A DNA stretch of 19,625 nt from an uncultured Prevotella sp. (GCA_905196835.1 CAJJWN010000051.1:1-19625); one strand, 5' to 3'. Positions 8,611 to 16,385 are shown, counted from the first letter of the stretch. Numbers and translations are program-made. Notes: generated by a model not told the origin, from the sequence alone.

Positions 8611-9414
8611 ATGATAGAGATTGACAACATATATAATATGGACTGTATCGAGGGCATGAAGCTCATGGCGAACGGCAGTGTCGATGCCGTGATAGCGGAT
8701 TTGCCTTACGGCGTGTTGAACCGTAGCAACAAGGCGGTACACTGGGACAGGCAGATACCGCTCGAAGCGTTGTGGGAACAGTACCGCAGGATCACCAAGC
8801 CGGGAAGCCCCGTTATCCTCTTTGCGCAGGGCATCTTCTCGGCGCGGCTCATGCTCTCGCAACCCCGGATGTGGCGGTATAACCTCGTGTGGCGGAAAGA
8901 CCGGGTAACGGGTCACCTGAATGCCAACCGGATGCCGCTACGCCAGCATGAGGACATCATCGTGTTCTACGACCGTCAGCCGGTATATCATCCTCAGATG
9001 ATGCCGTGTCCACCGGAACGGAAAAATCATGGACGGCGCAAGACGGACGGTTTCACGAACCGCTGTTACGGTGAAATGAAACTGGCTCCGGTGCGTGTTG
9101 CCGAAGACAAGTACCCGACCTCTGTCATTTCCATACCCAAGGAACACAAGACAGGAGCATTCTATCATCCGACACAGAAGCCGGTAGCCTTGATAGAGTA
9201 CCTGATGCGCACCTATACCAACGAGGGCGATGTGGTGCTGGACAACTGCATCGGTTCGGGTACGACCGCCATTGCCGCCATCCGCACGGGACGGCATTAC
9301 ATCGGATTCGAGATTGAACCGACGTATTGCGAAATTGCCGGACGACGGATTCGGGAGGAACTGGAACGTGGTCATGGGATTAAAGAAAGCGAAATAAGGG
9401 AAATAAAGAAATAA
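8611..9414 (+). CDS. Beta-class orphan DNA methyltransferase (N4-C or N6-A)
   Basis: The 267-aa protein has catalytic motif IV as DLPYG (residues 30-34), motif X-like HPTQKP (186-191), and the S-adenosylmethionine-binding motif I VLDNCIGSGTT (209-219), followed by GFEIEPTY (232-239). Motif IV before X and I is the beta-class order. DLPY at the catalytic site suits amino-methylation of adenine or cytosine-N4; the base and target site cannot be told from sequence alone. The middle region (about 95-180) is the likely target-recognition part. The acidic/Lys tail is low complexity. There is no adjacent endonuclease. It sits between traM and traN, so this operon has two different methyltransferases. 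Confidence 0.9.
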   Translation: MIEIDNIYNMDCIEGMKLMANGSVDAVIADLPYGVLNRSNKAVHWDRQIPLEALWEQYRRITKPGSPVILFAQGIFSARLMLSQPRMWRYNLVWRKDRVTGHLNANRMPLRQHEDIIVFYDRQPVYHPQMMPCPPERKNHGRRKTDGFTNRCYGEMKLAPVRVAEDKYPTSVISIPKEHKTGAFYHPTQKPVALIEYLMRTYTNEGDVVLDNCIGSGTTAIAAIRTGRHYIGFEIEPTYCEIAGRRIREELERGHGIKESEIREIKK

Positions 9415-9442
9415 AAAAATAAAAAATATCAACAGAAACGAT

Positions 9443-10294
9443 ATGAACAAGAAAATAATTATAACTGCATTTCTTCTGGCGGCAGGACTTTTTGCCACAC
9501 GGAACGCACAGGCTCAGCGTACATACGAAGAGATGGAACGGCTGACTGTCAATGAACAGGTAACGACCGTCATCACAGCCTCGGAACCGGTCCGCTTCGT
9601 GGATATTTCCACAGACAAGGTGGCGGGCGACCAACCCATTGAGAACATCATCCGGTTAAAGCCCAAAGAGACGGGACACGAGGACGGTGAAGTGCTGGCC
9701 ATCGTCACCATCGTAACGGAACGCTATCGCACGCAGTATGCACTCATCTACACCACGCGGATAAGCGAGGCGGTGGCAGACAAGGAAATTCAGCTACAGG
9801 AACGGGATGCCTACAACAATCCTACGGTCTCGATGTCCACAGCCGACATGGTGCGTTTTGCAAGACGGGTGTGGAACTCGCCCGCGAAAATCCGCAACGT
9901 GGCGACCAAGGCGCACCGAATGGTGATGCGCCTGAACAATATTTACTCGGTGGGCGACTACTTCTTCATCGACTTTTCCATCGAGAACAAAACGAACATC
10001 CGTTTCGACATCGACGAGATACGGGTGAAACTGTCGGACAAGAAACTTTCGAAGGCAACTAACGCGCAGACCATCGAGCTGACTCCTGCCCTGGTATTGG
10101 AACACGGCAAGACGTTCAAGCACGGCTACCGGAACGTGATTGTCGTGAAAAAGATGACCTTTCCGAACGACAAGCTGCTGACTATCGAAATGACGGAACA
10201 ACAAATCAGCGGGCGCAATATCAGCCTGAACATCGACTACGAGGATGTGCTGTCGGCCGATTCATTTAACACCGCTTTATTGGAGGAGGAATGA
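9443..10294 (+). CDS. traN: TraN, VirB9-like exported channel protein (DUF4138)
   Basis: A signal peptide (MNKKIIITAFLLAAGLFATR, NAQAQ) shows export to the periplasm. The 283-aa product is beta-rich after about residue 35 and contains patterns I recognise from Bacteroides TraN: VRFVDISTDKVAGDQP, IENIIRLKPK, the Tyr-rich ALIYTTR, and FFIDFSIENKTNIRFDIDEI. TraN is the VirB9-like part of the outer core complex and works with TraM and TraO. Its stop overlaps the traO start (ATGA), a sign of translational coupling. It follows the second methyltransferase after 28 A-rich bases in which I see no terminator. Confidence 0.93.
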   Translation: MNKKIIITAFLLAAGLFATRNAQAQRTYEEMERLTVNEQVTTVITASEPVRFVDISTDKVAGDQPIENIIRLKPKETGHEDGEVLAIVTIVTERYRTQYALIYTTRISEAVADKEIQLQERDAYNNPTVSMSTADMVRFARRVWNSPAKIRNVATKAHRMVMRLNNIYSVGDYFFIDFSIENKTNIRFDIDEIRVKLSDKKLSKATNAQTIELTPALVLEHGKTFKHGYRNVIVVKKMTFPNDKLLTIEMTEQQISGRNISLNIDYEDVLSADSFNTALLEEE

Positions 10295-10815
10295 CGATGA
10301 AAAAGACGTTGAAAACAGTTTTGTTACTGATGCTTGTCTGCATAGGGTTTGCCACCAATGCCCATGCGCAACGCAACGGCGGCCGCCTCTCGCTCGGCGT
10401 GGGATTGCTGTATGAGAACGGCATGGACGTAACGCTTGCTTACGAGCATGAAATGAACTACCGTCATGCGTGGGAGTTCTTCGCCAACGGCTATCTGAAA
10501 TGGACGGAATGTAAATCTTGCGGTCATATTTGTCCGGAATCCTTCTGGCGCAACTACCGCACTTATGGTTTCGGTGTGGCGTACAAACCTTGTGTGGTGC
10601 GTGGACGCAACCATTACGGCAACTTGCGTATCGGAGCTTCGGCAGGGAGCGACACGAACAAGTTTCTTGCCGGAATCCATGTGGGTTACGAGCACAATTA
10701 TGAGCTGCGGTCGGGATGGACGCTGTACTGGCAGGTCAAGAGTGACATGATGATAAAAGGGGCGGATTTGCTGCGGACAGGTATCGTGCTGGGTGTAAAA
10801 CTGCCGATAAAATAA
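10291..10815 (+). CDS. traO: TraO, exported outer-membrane-associated conjugation protein
   Basis: This 174-aa protein opens with a signal peptide (MTMKKTLKTVLLLMLVCIGF, then ATNAHAQ). The mature part is made of alternating beta-strand-like segments rich in Gly, Tyr and aromatic residues (GLLYENGMDVTLAYEHE, YGFGVAYKP, LAGIHVGYEHNYEL), like a small beta-barrel. This agrees with the TraO family (PF10626) of Bacteroides conjugative transposons. The first ATG (10291) overlaps the traN stop; an ATG at 10297 is an alternative. A preceding GGAGGAGGA run gives an unusually strong Shine-Dalgarno-like site for this phylum. A Cys pair near residues 73-76 (CKSC) could form a disulfide. Confidence 0.9.
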   Translation: MTMKKTLKTVLLLMLVCIGFATNAHAQRNGGRLSLGVGLLYENGMDVTLAYEHEMNYRHAWEFFANGYLKWTECKSCGHICPESFWRNYRTYGFGVAYKPCVVRGRNHYGNLRIGASAGSDTNKFLAGIHVGYEHNYELRSGWTLYWQVKSDMMIKGADLLRTGIVLGVKLPIK

Positions 10816-10841
10816 AGGAAAAACAAAAAAACGGAAATGAC

Positions 10842-11498
10842 ATGATACGAAAGATTCAATGGATTGCAATGGTAGTGGCGGCGGTATTGTGCGCTGCCTG
10901 TGACGCCCATATCGACGTACCCGATACGGCGGTACGTCCGGGGCATATTCTCTGCGAGGACGGCACGGCATTGTCCTATGCGCAGTATGAACAATCGGGG
11001 AAGCGGGCAATAGCGGTTGTCTTTGATACCGAACGCCGTGAAGGAACGGAAGGGAACGGCTATGCGGTTTACCTGTGGGACATTGCTCCGGCGGCATTCG
11101 CCGACAGCCTCGGTGTCGCACAAGGGACGTCGGCCGACATCGGGGCATTGGACGGGAACATGAACACCTTTGCGCTGTACGACACAAGGGAGACGGCTTC
11201 GCCTATGGCGGAAGCGGTCTTTGACCTGTGGCGGTACGGACAGAGTGCCTATATCCCGTCGGTAGCACAGATGCGGTTGCTGTATGCTGTCCGGGAAACC
11301 GTCAATCCTGTCATTGAACGGTGCGGCGGTCATCCGTTGCCGTTGGATGAATACGATTGCTGGTACTGGACATCGACGGAAGTGTCCGGACAAGAGACGG
11401 CGAAAGCGTGGCTTTACTCGACAGGAAGCGGCGCGATGCAGGAGACACCTAAGACACAGGCGCATAAGCTGCGGCCTATAATTACCATGAACAAATAA
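10842..11498 (+). CDS. Lipoprotein with DUF1566/Fib_succ-type C-terminal domain
   Basis: The 218-aa product begins with a hydrophobic segment ending VLCAACDAH, a plausible though relaxed lipobox with the lipidated Cys at residue 20. The C-terminal half has YIPSVAQMRLLY, DCWYWTSTE, AWLYSTGSG and a final HKLRPIITM. That is the pattern of DUF1566/'Fibrobacter succinogenes major paralogous' domains, found in many Bacteroidetes surface proteins and related to C-type-lectin-like folds. It stands directly after traO, where CTnDOT has TraP and TraQ, but it shows no primase motif. A surface or periplasmic role, for instance in contact between mating cells, is only inferred. It is separated from traO by 26 A-rich bases. 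Confidence 0.75.
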   Translation: MIRKIQWIAMVVAAVLCAACDAHIDVPDTAVRPGHILCEDGTALSYAQYEQSGKRAIAVVFDTERREGTEGNGYAVYLWDIAPAAFADSLGVAQGTSADIGALDGNMNTFALYDTRETASPMAEAVFDLWRYGQSAYIPSVAQMRLLYAVRETVNPVIERCGGHPLPLDEYDCWYWTSTEVSGQETAKAWLYSTGSGAMQETPKTQAHKLRPIITMNK

Positions 11499-11499
11499 A

Positions 11500-12246
11500 A
11501 TGTGCAACGATATGAATATAGATATGCTTTTCTGTATAGTATTGATGGTATTGGGGGCTTTCCTCATATACTATCCCATCAAAGATGAATCACCTCGGCA
11601 AAAACTGAAAAAGCTCGCCGATTCTGTTGCGTCTGATAAAAAGGACATTGATTATCTGATTCAACGCTTCAGCTACCTTTTGGATAACATGGCGGCAGAC
11701 AATGGGAAAGGTTCGGCTCTGAGATGCCAGATTGCCAAATTGGAGGAAGTTGTCAAGGAGTTGAACGGCAAACGCAAGGAACTTGAGTTAAACAACCGGT
11801 CGATGACGGATGTTAATGACGAATTGAAGCGAAGCAATGCCGAACTTTTAAGGAAGGCTTCTGAATTGCGTGATGAGATACAGCAACAGGAAATTAAAAT
11901 CCAACAGCAGGAAGAATACATCAATTCTGTCCAGAGAGTCAAAGAAGGGCTTGAGATAGCCTTGGACAACATTCAGGCAGAAGAGGTGCATTATCTCTCA
12001 CAGCCGATATTCAGCATGAAAATGACGCCTATAGTCAGAAGCAAACTCGAATCTCATGGGATATTGTATGTCGGCGACCTGATTCAGCTCAACGAGGAAT
12101 ATCTCATGGAAATCTGGGGTTTAGGACCGGTAGCACTTGAAAGAATAAAGACGAAACTGAACGAAAACGGTGTGTGGTTCGGTATGGATGTCATACGAAT
12201 CAACGACCGTTGGTATCGTCGGAAACAAGAATTAACAACGGATTGA
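11500..12246 (+). CDS. Membrane-anchored coiled-coil protein with RpoA-CTD-like C-terminus
   Basis: The 248-aa product has an N-terminal membrane helix (about residues 8-26), a long coiled coil (about 74-160, rich in Glu, Lys, Gln, Leu) and a C-terminal fold at about 166-231. That fold follows the RNA polymerase alpha-subunit CTD pattern: LESHGILYVGDLIQLNEEYL, then GLGPVALERIKTKL and GVWFGM. From memory of the E. coli alpha-CTD, the framework residues (Leu270, the YIGDL turn, Gly296, the closing G-x-x-x-GM) are kept, but the DNA-contact residues Arg265, Asn268, Lys298, Ser299 and Glu302 are changed. It may therefore be a helix-hairpin-helix module with another ligand. It begins one base after the lipoprotein stop (an ATG at 11512 is an alternative start) and ends 3 nt before the coupling-protein gene. 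Three sampled 60-base lines contain 24-27 G+C each, against 29 and 37 in two traO lines, which hints at later acquisition. Confidence 0.8.
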   Translation: MCNDMNIDMLFCIVLMVLGAFLIYYPIKDESPRQKLKKLADSVASDKKDIDYLIQRFSYLLDNMAADNGKGSALRCQIAKLEEVVKELNGKRKELELNNRSMTDVNDELKRSNAELLRKASELRDEIQQQEIKIQQQEEYINSVQRVKEGLEIALDNIQAEEVHYLSQPIFSMKMTPIVRSKLESHGILYVGDLIQLNEEYLMEIWGLGPVALERIKTKLNENGVWFGMDVIRINDRWYRRKQELTTD

Positions 12247-12249
12247 TTC

Positions 12250-14436
12250 ATGGAAGAGAGCAAAGAATTACAAGGGTTCTACAAGATATTCCGTGCGGTC
12301 ATCTATATCTCCGTGCTGATGGAGTTCTTCGAGTATGCCATCGACCCTGCCATGCTCGACCACTGGGGTGGCATACTGATTGATATTCACGGGCGCATCA
12401 AGCAGTGGATGATTTACAATGACGGTAATCTTGTGTACAGCAAGATTGCGACGTTCCTGCTTATCTGCATCACCTGTATCGGTACGAGGAACAAGAAGCA
12501 TCTGGAGTTCGATGCCCGGAGACAGGTGTTATATCCGCTAATCAGCGGACTGTTCCTGATTGTGTTCTCCGTGTGGTTGTACCATCATCCGATGGAAACG
12601 AGGCTCTACACGTTGCCACTAAATATCATCTTCTACATGGCGACCACGCTTGTCGGTGTGATATTGGTACATATCGCACTGGATAACATCTCGAAGTTCA
12701 TCAAGGAGGGACTGGGTAAAGACCGGTTCAACTTTGAGAATGAAAGTTTCGAGCAGAGCGAAGAGAAGGTTGAGAACCAGTATAGCGTGAATATACCGAT
12801 GCGGTACTATTACAAAGGTAAATTTCGCAAGGGATGGGTGTCGATAAGCAACTGTTTCAGAGGAACATGGGTAGTCGGAACTCCGGGCAGCGGTAAGACG
12901 TTCAGCATCATAGAACCGTTCATCCGCCAACATAGTGCCAAGGGCTTTGCGATGGTGGTCTATGACTACAAATTTCCGACACTTGCCACTAAACTTTACT
13001 ATCATTACAAGAAAAACCAGAAGCTCGGAAAACTGCCCAAAGGGTGCAAGTTCAACATCATCAACTTCGTGGATGTGGAGTACAGCAAACGGGTGAACCC
13101 CATTCAGGCAAAGTACATCAATAATCTTGCGGCGGCGAGCGAAACGGCGGAAACCCTGTTGGAATCCCTGCAGAAAGGCAAGAAAGAGGGAGGCGGAGGC
13201 AGTGACCAGTTCTTTCAGACTTCTGCCGTGAACTTTCTTGCCGCCTGTATCTACTTTTTCGTGAACTACGAGCGGGAACCCTACGATGCAAACGGAAAGA
13301 AACTATATGCGGAGAAACGGCAAGATCCGCAGACGAAGTTCTGGAAGCCGACGGGTGTCGTTCGTGACCGTGAGGGTGGCAGCATCGTGGAACCTGCCTA
13401 TTGGCTGGGAAAATACTCGGATATGCCGCATATCCTTTCATTTCTCAATGAGAGCTACCAGACTATTTTTGAGGTACTGGAGACGGACAACGAGGTCGCG
13501 CCGTTGCTCGGCCCGTTCCAGACGGCCTTCAAGAACAAGGCAATGGAACAATTAGAGGGTATGATTGGTACGCTGCGTGTCTATACCAGCCGTTTGGCCA
13601 CCAAGGAATCCTACTGGATATTCCACAAGGATGGGGACGACTTCGACCTGAAAGTTAGTGACCCCAAGTCACCCAGTTATCTGCTGATAGCCAACGATCC
13701 GGAAATGGAAAGTATCATCGGAGCGTTGAACGCTCTGATATTGAACCGTCTCGTTACCCGTGTGAACACCGGGCAGGGGAAGAATATTCCGGTCAGCATC
13801 ATCGTGGATGAGCTGCCGACACTGTATTTCCACAAGATAGACCGACTGATAGGTACGGCGAGAAGCAACAAGGTAAGCGTAACGCTGGGTTTTCAGGAGT
13901 TGCCGCAGTTGGAGGCTGACTACGGAAAAGTGGGAATGCAAAAAATCATCACGACAGTGGGCAACGTGGTAAGCGGTTCAGCTCGCGCAAAAGAGACACT
14001 GGAATGGTTGTCGAATGACATTTTCGGCAAGGTAGTACAGGTCAAAAAGGGCGTGACCATCGACCGGGATAAGACGAGCATCAATCTCAATGAGAATATG
14101 GACAGCCTTGTACCCGCCTCGAAAATTTCGGATATGGCGACGGGATGGATTTGCGGACAGACGGCCAGGGATTTCGTGAAGACGAAAACCGGTACAGGAG
14201 GCTCGATGAACATTCAGGAATCGGAAGAGTTCAAGACTACAAAGTTCTTCTGCAAGACGGATTTCGATATGAAGGAGATAAAAGCGGAGGAAGCGGCCTA
14301 TGTACCGCTACCGAAGTTCTACACCTTTAAGTCGAGGGAGGAACGGGAACGCATCTTGTATAAAAATTTCATACAAGTCGGACAGGATGTAAAAGACATG
14401 ATAACGGATGTACTGAACAAGCGTGGGGCGAAATAA
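12250..14436 (+). CDS. mobC: VirD4/TraG-type coupling ATPase (MobC-like)
   Basis: This 728-aa protein links the relaxosome to the secretion channel. Four to five hydrophobic segments fill the first 160 residues, as expected of an inner-membrane-anchored coupling protein. Walker A is GTPGSGKT (residues 210-217) and Walker B ends IIVDELPT (D520, E521). Then comes a typical segment with KIDRLIGTARSNKVSVTLGF and QELPQLEADYGK, matching the TraG/VirD4 C-terminal recognition region. In CTnDOT the equivalent protein is MobC, encoded with mobA and mobB away from the tra operon; here it is the last gene of the operon. No relaxase is seen nearby. The gene ends 4 nt before a strong hairpin terminator. 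Confidence 0.92.
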   Translation: MEESKELQGFYKIFRAVIYISVLMEFFEYAIDPAMLDHWGGILIDIHGRIKQWMIYNDGNLVYSKIATFLLICITCIGTRNKKHLEFDARRQVLYPLISGLFLIVFSVWLYHHPMETRLYTLPLNIIFYMATTLVGVILVHIALDNISKFIKEGLGKDRFNFENESFEQSEEKVENQYSVNIPMRYYYKGKFRKGWVSISNCFRGTWVVGTPGSGKTFSIIEPFIRQHSAKGFAMVVYDYKFPTLATKLYYHYKKNQKLGKLPKGCKFNIINFVDVEYSKRVNPIQAKYINNLAAASETAETLLESLQKGKKEGGGGSDQFFQTSAVNFLAACIYFFVNYEREPYDANGKKLYAEKRQDPQTKFWKPTGVVRDREGGSIVEPAYWLGKYSDMPHILSFLNESYQTIFEVLETDNEVAPLLGPFQTAFKNKAMEQLEGMIGTLRVYTSRLATKESYWIFHKDGDDFDLKVSDPKSPSYLLIANDPEMESIIGALNALILNRLVTRVNTGQGKNIPVSIIVDELPTLYFHKIDRLIGTARSNKVSVTLGFQELPQLEADYGKVGMQKIITTVGNVVSGSARAKETLEWLSNDIFGKVVQVKKGVTIDRDKTSINLNENMDSLVPASKISDMATGWICGQTARDFVKTKTGTGGSMNIQESEEFKTTKFFCKTDFDMKEIKAEEAAYVPLPKFYTFKSREERERILYKNFIQVGQDVKDMITDVLNKRGAK

Positions 14437-14440
14437 ATCA

Positions 14441-14482
14441 AAATCCCTGCAATAATCACGAAATTATTGCAGGGATTTTTAT
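14441..14482. terminator. Bidirectional intrinsic terminator between tra operon and nuclease gene
   Basis: A perfect 16-bp inverted repeat (14441-14456 and 14463-14478, core ATCCCTGCAATAAT) encloses a 6-nt loop. It is followed on the + strand by TTTTTATATT and on the - strand by a T-rich tract (ATTTTGATTTATTT). It lies between the convergent coupling-protein and YhcG-type genes and should stop transcription from both sides. Confidence 0.92.
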
Positions 14483-14543
14483 ATTCAATTTCAGTTACCC
14501 AAAATCTTGTGGGCATAAAGCCGGTTTTACGGACGTAAATGAA

Positions 14544-15764
14544 TTATCTGACAGTTTCCGATTTGGAATCGTTTTCCGATAGCAGATTTTGTAATTTGTC
14601 GATGTCCGGTAGAGTCTTGCGCAGATTCTCCGGCATTTCTTGGGCTGTGCGGTATGTCGCCACGCCCATAGGCTTATCATAGTCGCGCACCATGATTTCG
14701 ACAAACTTGCGGTTGGCATCCTGGCATAGGACAATACCGATTGAAGGGTTCTCGTGCGGTTTCTTGTCGGTCATGTCATACACCGTCAGGTAGCCGCTAA
14801 GCTGTCCGAGATAATTCGGGCGGAACTTGCCCCGTTTCAACTCCACGATTACGCTGGCATTCAGTTCTCTGTTGAAGAATACAAGGTCAGCAAACATTTC
14901 TTCTCCGGCAACTATCAGGCGATGCTGACTGTCGATAAAAGTGAAGTCGTTTCCAAAACGGAGAATGAACTGCTTGATATTGGTTACGATTTGGTTTTCG
15001 ATGACCTTTTCGTTCCAGTCCTGTTCGCGTTCTCCCACATTCTCCAGATTAACCATTTCGAGCATATACTCATCCTTGAACGCCAATATCGCTTTTACGG
15101 CATAAATGGCTTCGGGCAGCACTTGAAGGAAGTTGCTCGGCAAAGATCCGCGATTTGAATAGATGTCTTCTTTCAAGTAATTTTTGAGAGAGGATAGCGA
15201 CCACGCATTTTGAGCGGCACAATGGATATAGAACAACCGTTCCGCGATGTCTTTTGAACGAGTCAGGATTTCAATATGATGTGAAAAGCTGATCTTGACA
15301 AAATCGTCCCAGGTAAATTCGGTATTGACCGGTTGCCCGATAAGTTGCAGCAGTAGATGCTCGTCAATATCCAATTCGCCCAACGCTGTTGGATGAATTA
15401 AAGCCGTACCCTTTTCCGACGAATGGTTTTCCAATTCGCCCAACACTGTTGGACGAATTAAAAACGTCCTCCATTCCTCATAGAATGAGCGCATCCGTTT
15501 CAACCCCGATTCAGAAAAGCCGTGCAGACCGGGCAACTCCCGTTGAAGGAGCTTTGATATGGTAGGCAATGCTTTAGTACCCCAACAGCCGATGCGGGAA
15601 TTTTCAGACACGAATTTCCCCACTCCAAAATACAACGAGAGAGTTTCTTTGTTGACCGCAGCCGCACTTCTATACCGGCAGCGTTCGATGGCATGTTTGA
15701 TTATCTCTACTGCCTCTGCATATTGTGTATAATCCGATGGGATAACCTGTTGTTCCATATACAT
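14544..15764 (-). CDS. YhcG/DUF1016-type PD-(D/E)XK nuclease-domain protein
   Basis: The 406-aa product has an N-terminal helical DUF1016-like domain (about residues 10-180) and a C-terminal PD-(D/E)XK nuclease-like domain. Asp293 in FADLVFF and E308-L-K310 in VIVELKRGKF are the likely metal-binding and catalytic residues, followed by YLGQLSGYLTVYD. Family members (E. coli YhcG/RmuC-like group, PF06250) are widespread in mobile regions; DNA end binding or nuclease activity is expected, the cellular role being uncertain. Residues 101-112 and 121-132 are a duplicated motif (IRPTVLGEL / IHPTALGEL) encoded by palindromic DNA. It has its own promoter, a very short leader and runs against the tra operon, so it is cargo rather than transfer machinery. 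An ATG at 15758 is an alternative start. Confidence 0.88.
   Translation of the reverse strand: MYMEQQVIPSDYTQYAEAVEIIKHAIERCRYRSAAAVNKETLSLYFGVGKFVSENSRIGCWGTKALPTISKLLQRELPGLHGFSESGLKRMRSFYEEWRTFLIRPTVLGELENHSSEKGTALIHPTALGELDIDEHLLLQLIGQPVNTEFTWDDFVKISFSHHIEILTRSKDIAERLFYIHCAAQNAWSLSSLKNYLKEDIYSNRGSLPSNFLQVLPEAIYAVKAILAFKDEYMLEMVNLENVGEREQDWNEKVIENQIVTNIKQFILRFGNDFTFIDSQHRLIVAGEEMFADLVFFNRELNASVIVELKRGKFRPNYLGQLSGYLTVYDMTDKKPHENPSIGIVLCQDANRKFVEIMVRDYDKPMGVATYRTAQEMPENLRKTLPDIDKLQNLLSENDSKSETVR
15371..15402. repeat. Palindromic in-gene repeat, copy 1
   Basis: This 32-base unit matches 15431-15462 with two differences (15385 and 15394), exactly 60 bases apart. Within it 15373-15399 is an imperfect palindrome (12-nt arms, 3-nt centre, two mismatches). 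It encodes the IHPTALGEL motif of the nuclease-like protein in frame. Confidence 0.85.
15431..15462. repeat. Palindromic in-gene repeat, copy 2
   Basis: This is the second copy of the 32-base unit. Its palindrome (15433-15459, arms AATTCGCCCAAC and GTTGGACGAATT, centre ACT) has only one mismatch. It encodes IRPTVLGEL. The 60-base spacing keeps the 20-residue periodicity in frame. Confidence 0.85.
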
Positions 15765-15778
15765 ACGTTTTTGTGCCG

Positions 15779-15786
15779 CAAAGGTA
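15779..15786 (-). promoter_or_regulatory. Bacteroides-type -7 box for the YhcG-type gene
   Basis: Read on the minus strand this is TACCTTTG, a full match to the Bacteroidetes sigma-ABfr -7 consensus TAnnTTTG. It lies about 15 nt ahead of the first ATG (15764), which implies a very short leader. A -33 TTTG at the right distance is not evident. Confidence 0.6.
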
Positions 15787-15882
15787 CGAAAAATACGGGA
15801 TATACAGGGCAGAATGCCAACATATTATAGTGCCGCGTGGGTCTTATTCGGTATTTTTAGCGTTCCGGTGTCTTGCACTCGC

Positions 15883-16310
15883 TTTGCTGCCAATCTACTC
15901 ACTCAGATGTTCATGCGTCTGGGGCGTGCCGAGAAAGCTGGTAGCGGTGTGGATAAGATTGTGAGCGGTTGGCAGTCTTTGGGTTGGCCGCTTCCTACTG
16001 TAGCCGAGGAAACACGTCCGGACTATGTTGTGCTGACCTTGCAGTTAGGGATGAAAACCCGACAAGAAAACCCGCAAGAAAACCTCGCAAGCAGGATTTG
16101 AGAAAAGAGCAAATCTTGGAGTTCTGTGTTGAGCCGCAATACCTATCTGATATTTTGCAACATTTAGGATTGAAAGATAGGGAAAATCTTATGGAGGTCT
16201 ATATCAATCCGATGATTGGTACAGGGGTATTGGAAATGACGGAGCCGGACAATCCCACAAGCCGTAACAACGGTAAAAGTGGAACAAGGACTTCAAAAGT
16301 GAGTTTATAA
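15883..16310 (+). pseudogene. Relic of AlbA/RecG-type ATP-binding transcriptional regulator
   Basis: The frame from 15883 reads FAANLLTQMFMRLGRAEKAG, then SGVDKI, a pattern I know from the C-terminal part of AlbA_2/HATPase_c_4 proteins (often labelled RecG-like ATP-binding regulators). It continues to LTLQLG and stops at 16099-16101. Inserting one base in the A-run at 16079-16082 carries the frame on into a winged-helix-like tail (LRKEQILEFC, YLSDILQHLGL, MIGTGVLEMT, PDNPTS) that ends at 16310. The N-terminal DNA-binding and ATPase parts are absent upstream, where the nuclease promoter lies. It is therefore a 5'-truncated and frameshifted remnant. A sequencing error could explain the shift but not the truncation. 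Confidence 0.8.
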
Positions 16311-16349
16311 TAGGATATTGCGGCTTGGACGCATCCAACCGCACACGAA

Positions 16350-16385
16350 AACACCGCCCACGTAGAAAAATGGGCGGTGTTATTC
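16350..16385. terminator. Hairpin terminator between regulator relic and 124-aa gene
   Basis: An 11-bp perfect stem (AACACCGCCCA at 16350-16360 with TGGGCGGTGTT at 16371-16381) surrounds a 10-nt loop. On the minus strand the stem runs into GTTTTCG, on the plus strand into TATTCGG. It lies 19 nt past the stop of the minus-strand gene and most likely ends that operon; it may also act on the plus side. Confidence 0.7.

Noticed and set aside
14754..15158. 134-codon plus-strand frame opposite the nuclease-like gene
   Set aside because: It is antisense to the conserved PD-(D/E)XK region and lacks any family signal.
15371..15462. CRISPR-like short repeats
   Set aside because: Only two units occur, both in frame inside a coding gene and with a 28-base interval that is protein-coding; no cas genes are present.
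16079..16082. Programmed frameshift in the ATP-binding regulator relic
   Set aside because: The run is only four A's with no stimulatory structure, and the N-terminal half of the gene is missing, so decay is the simpler explanation.
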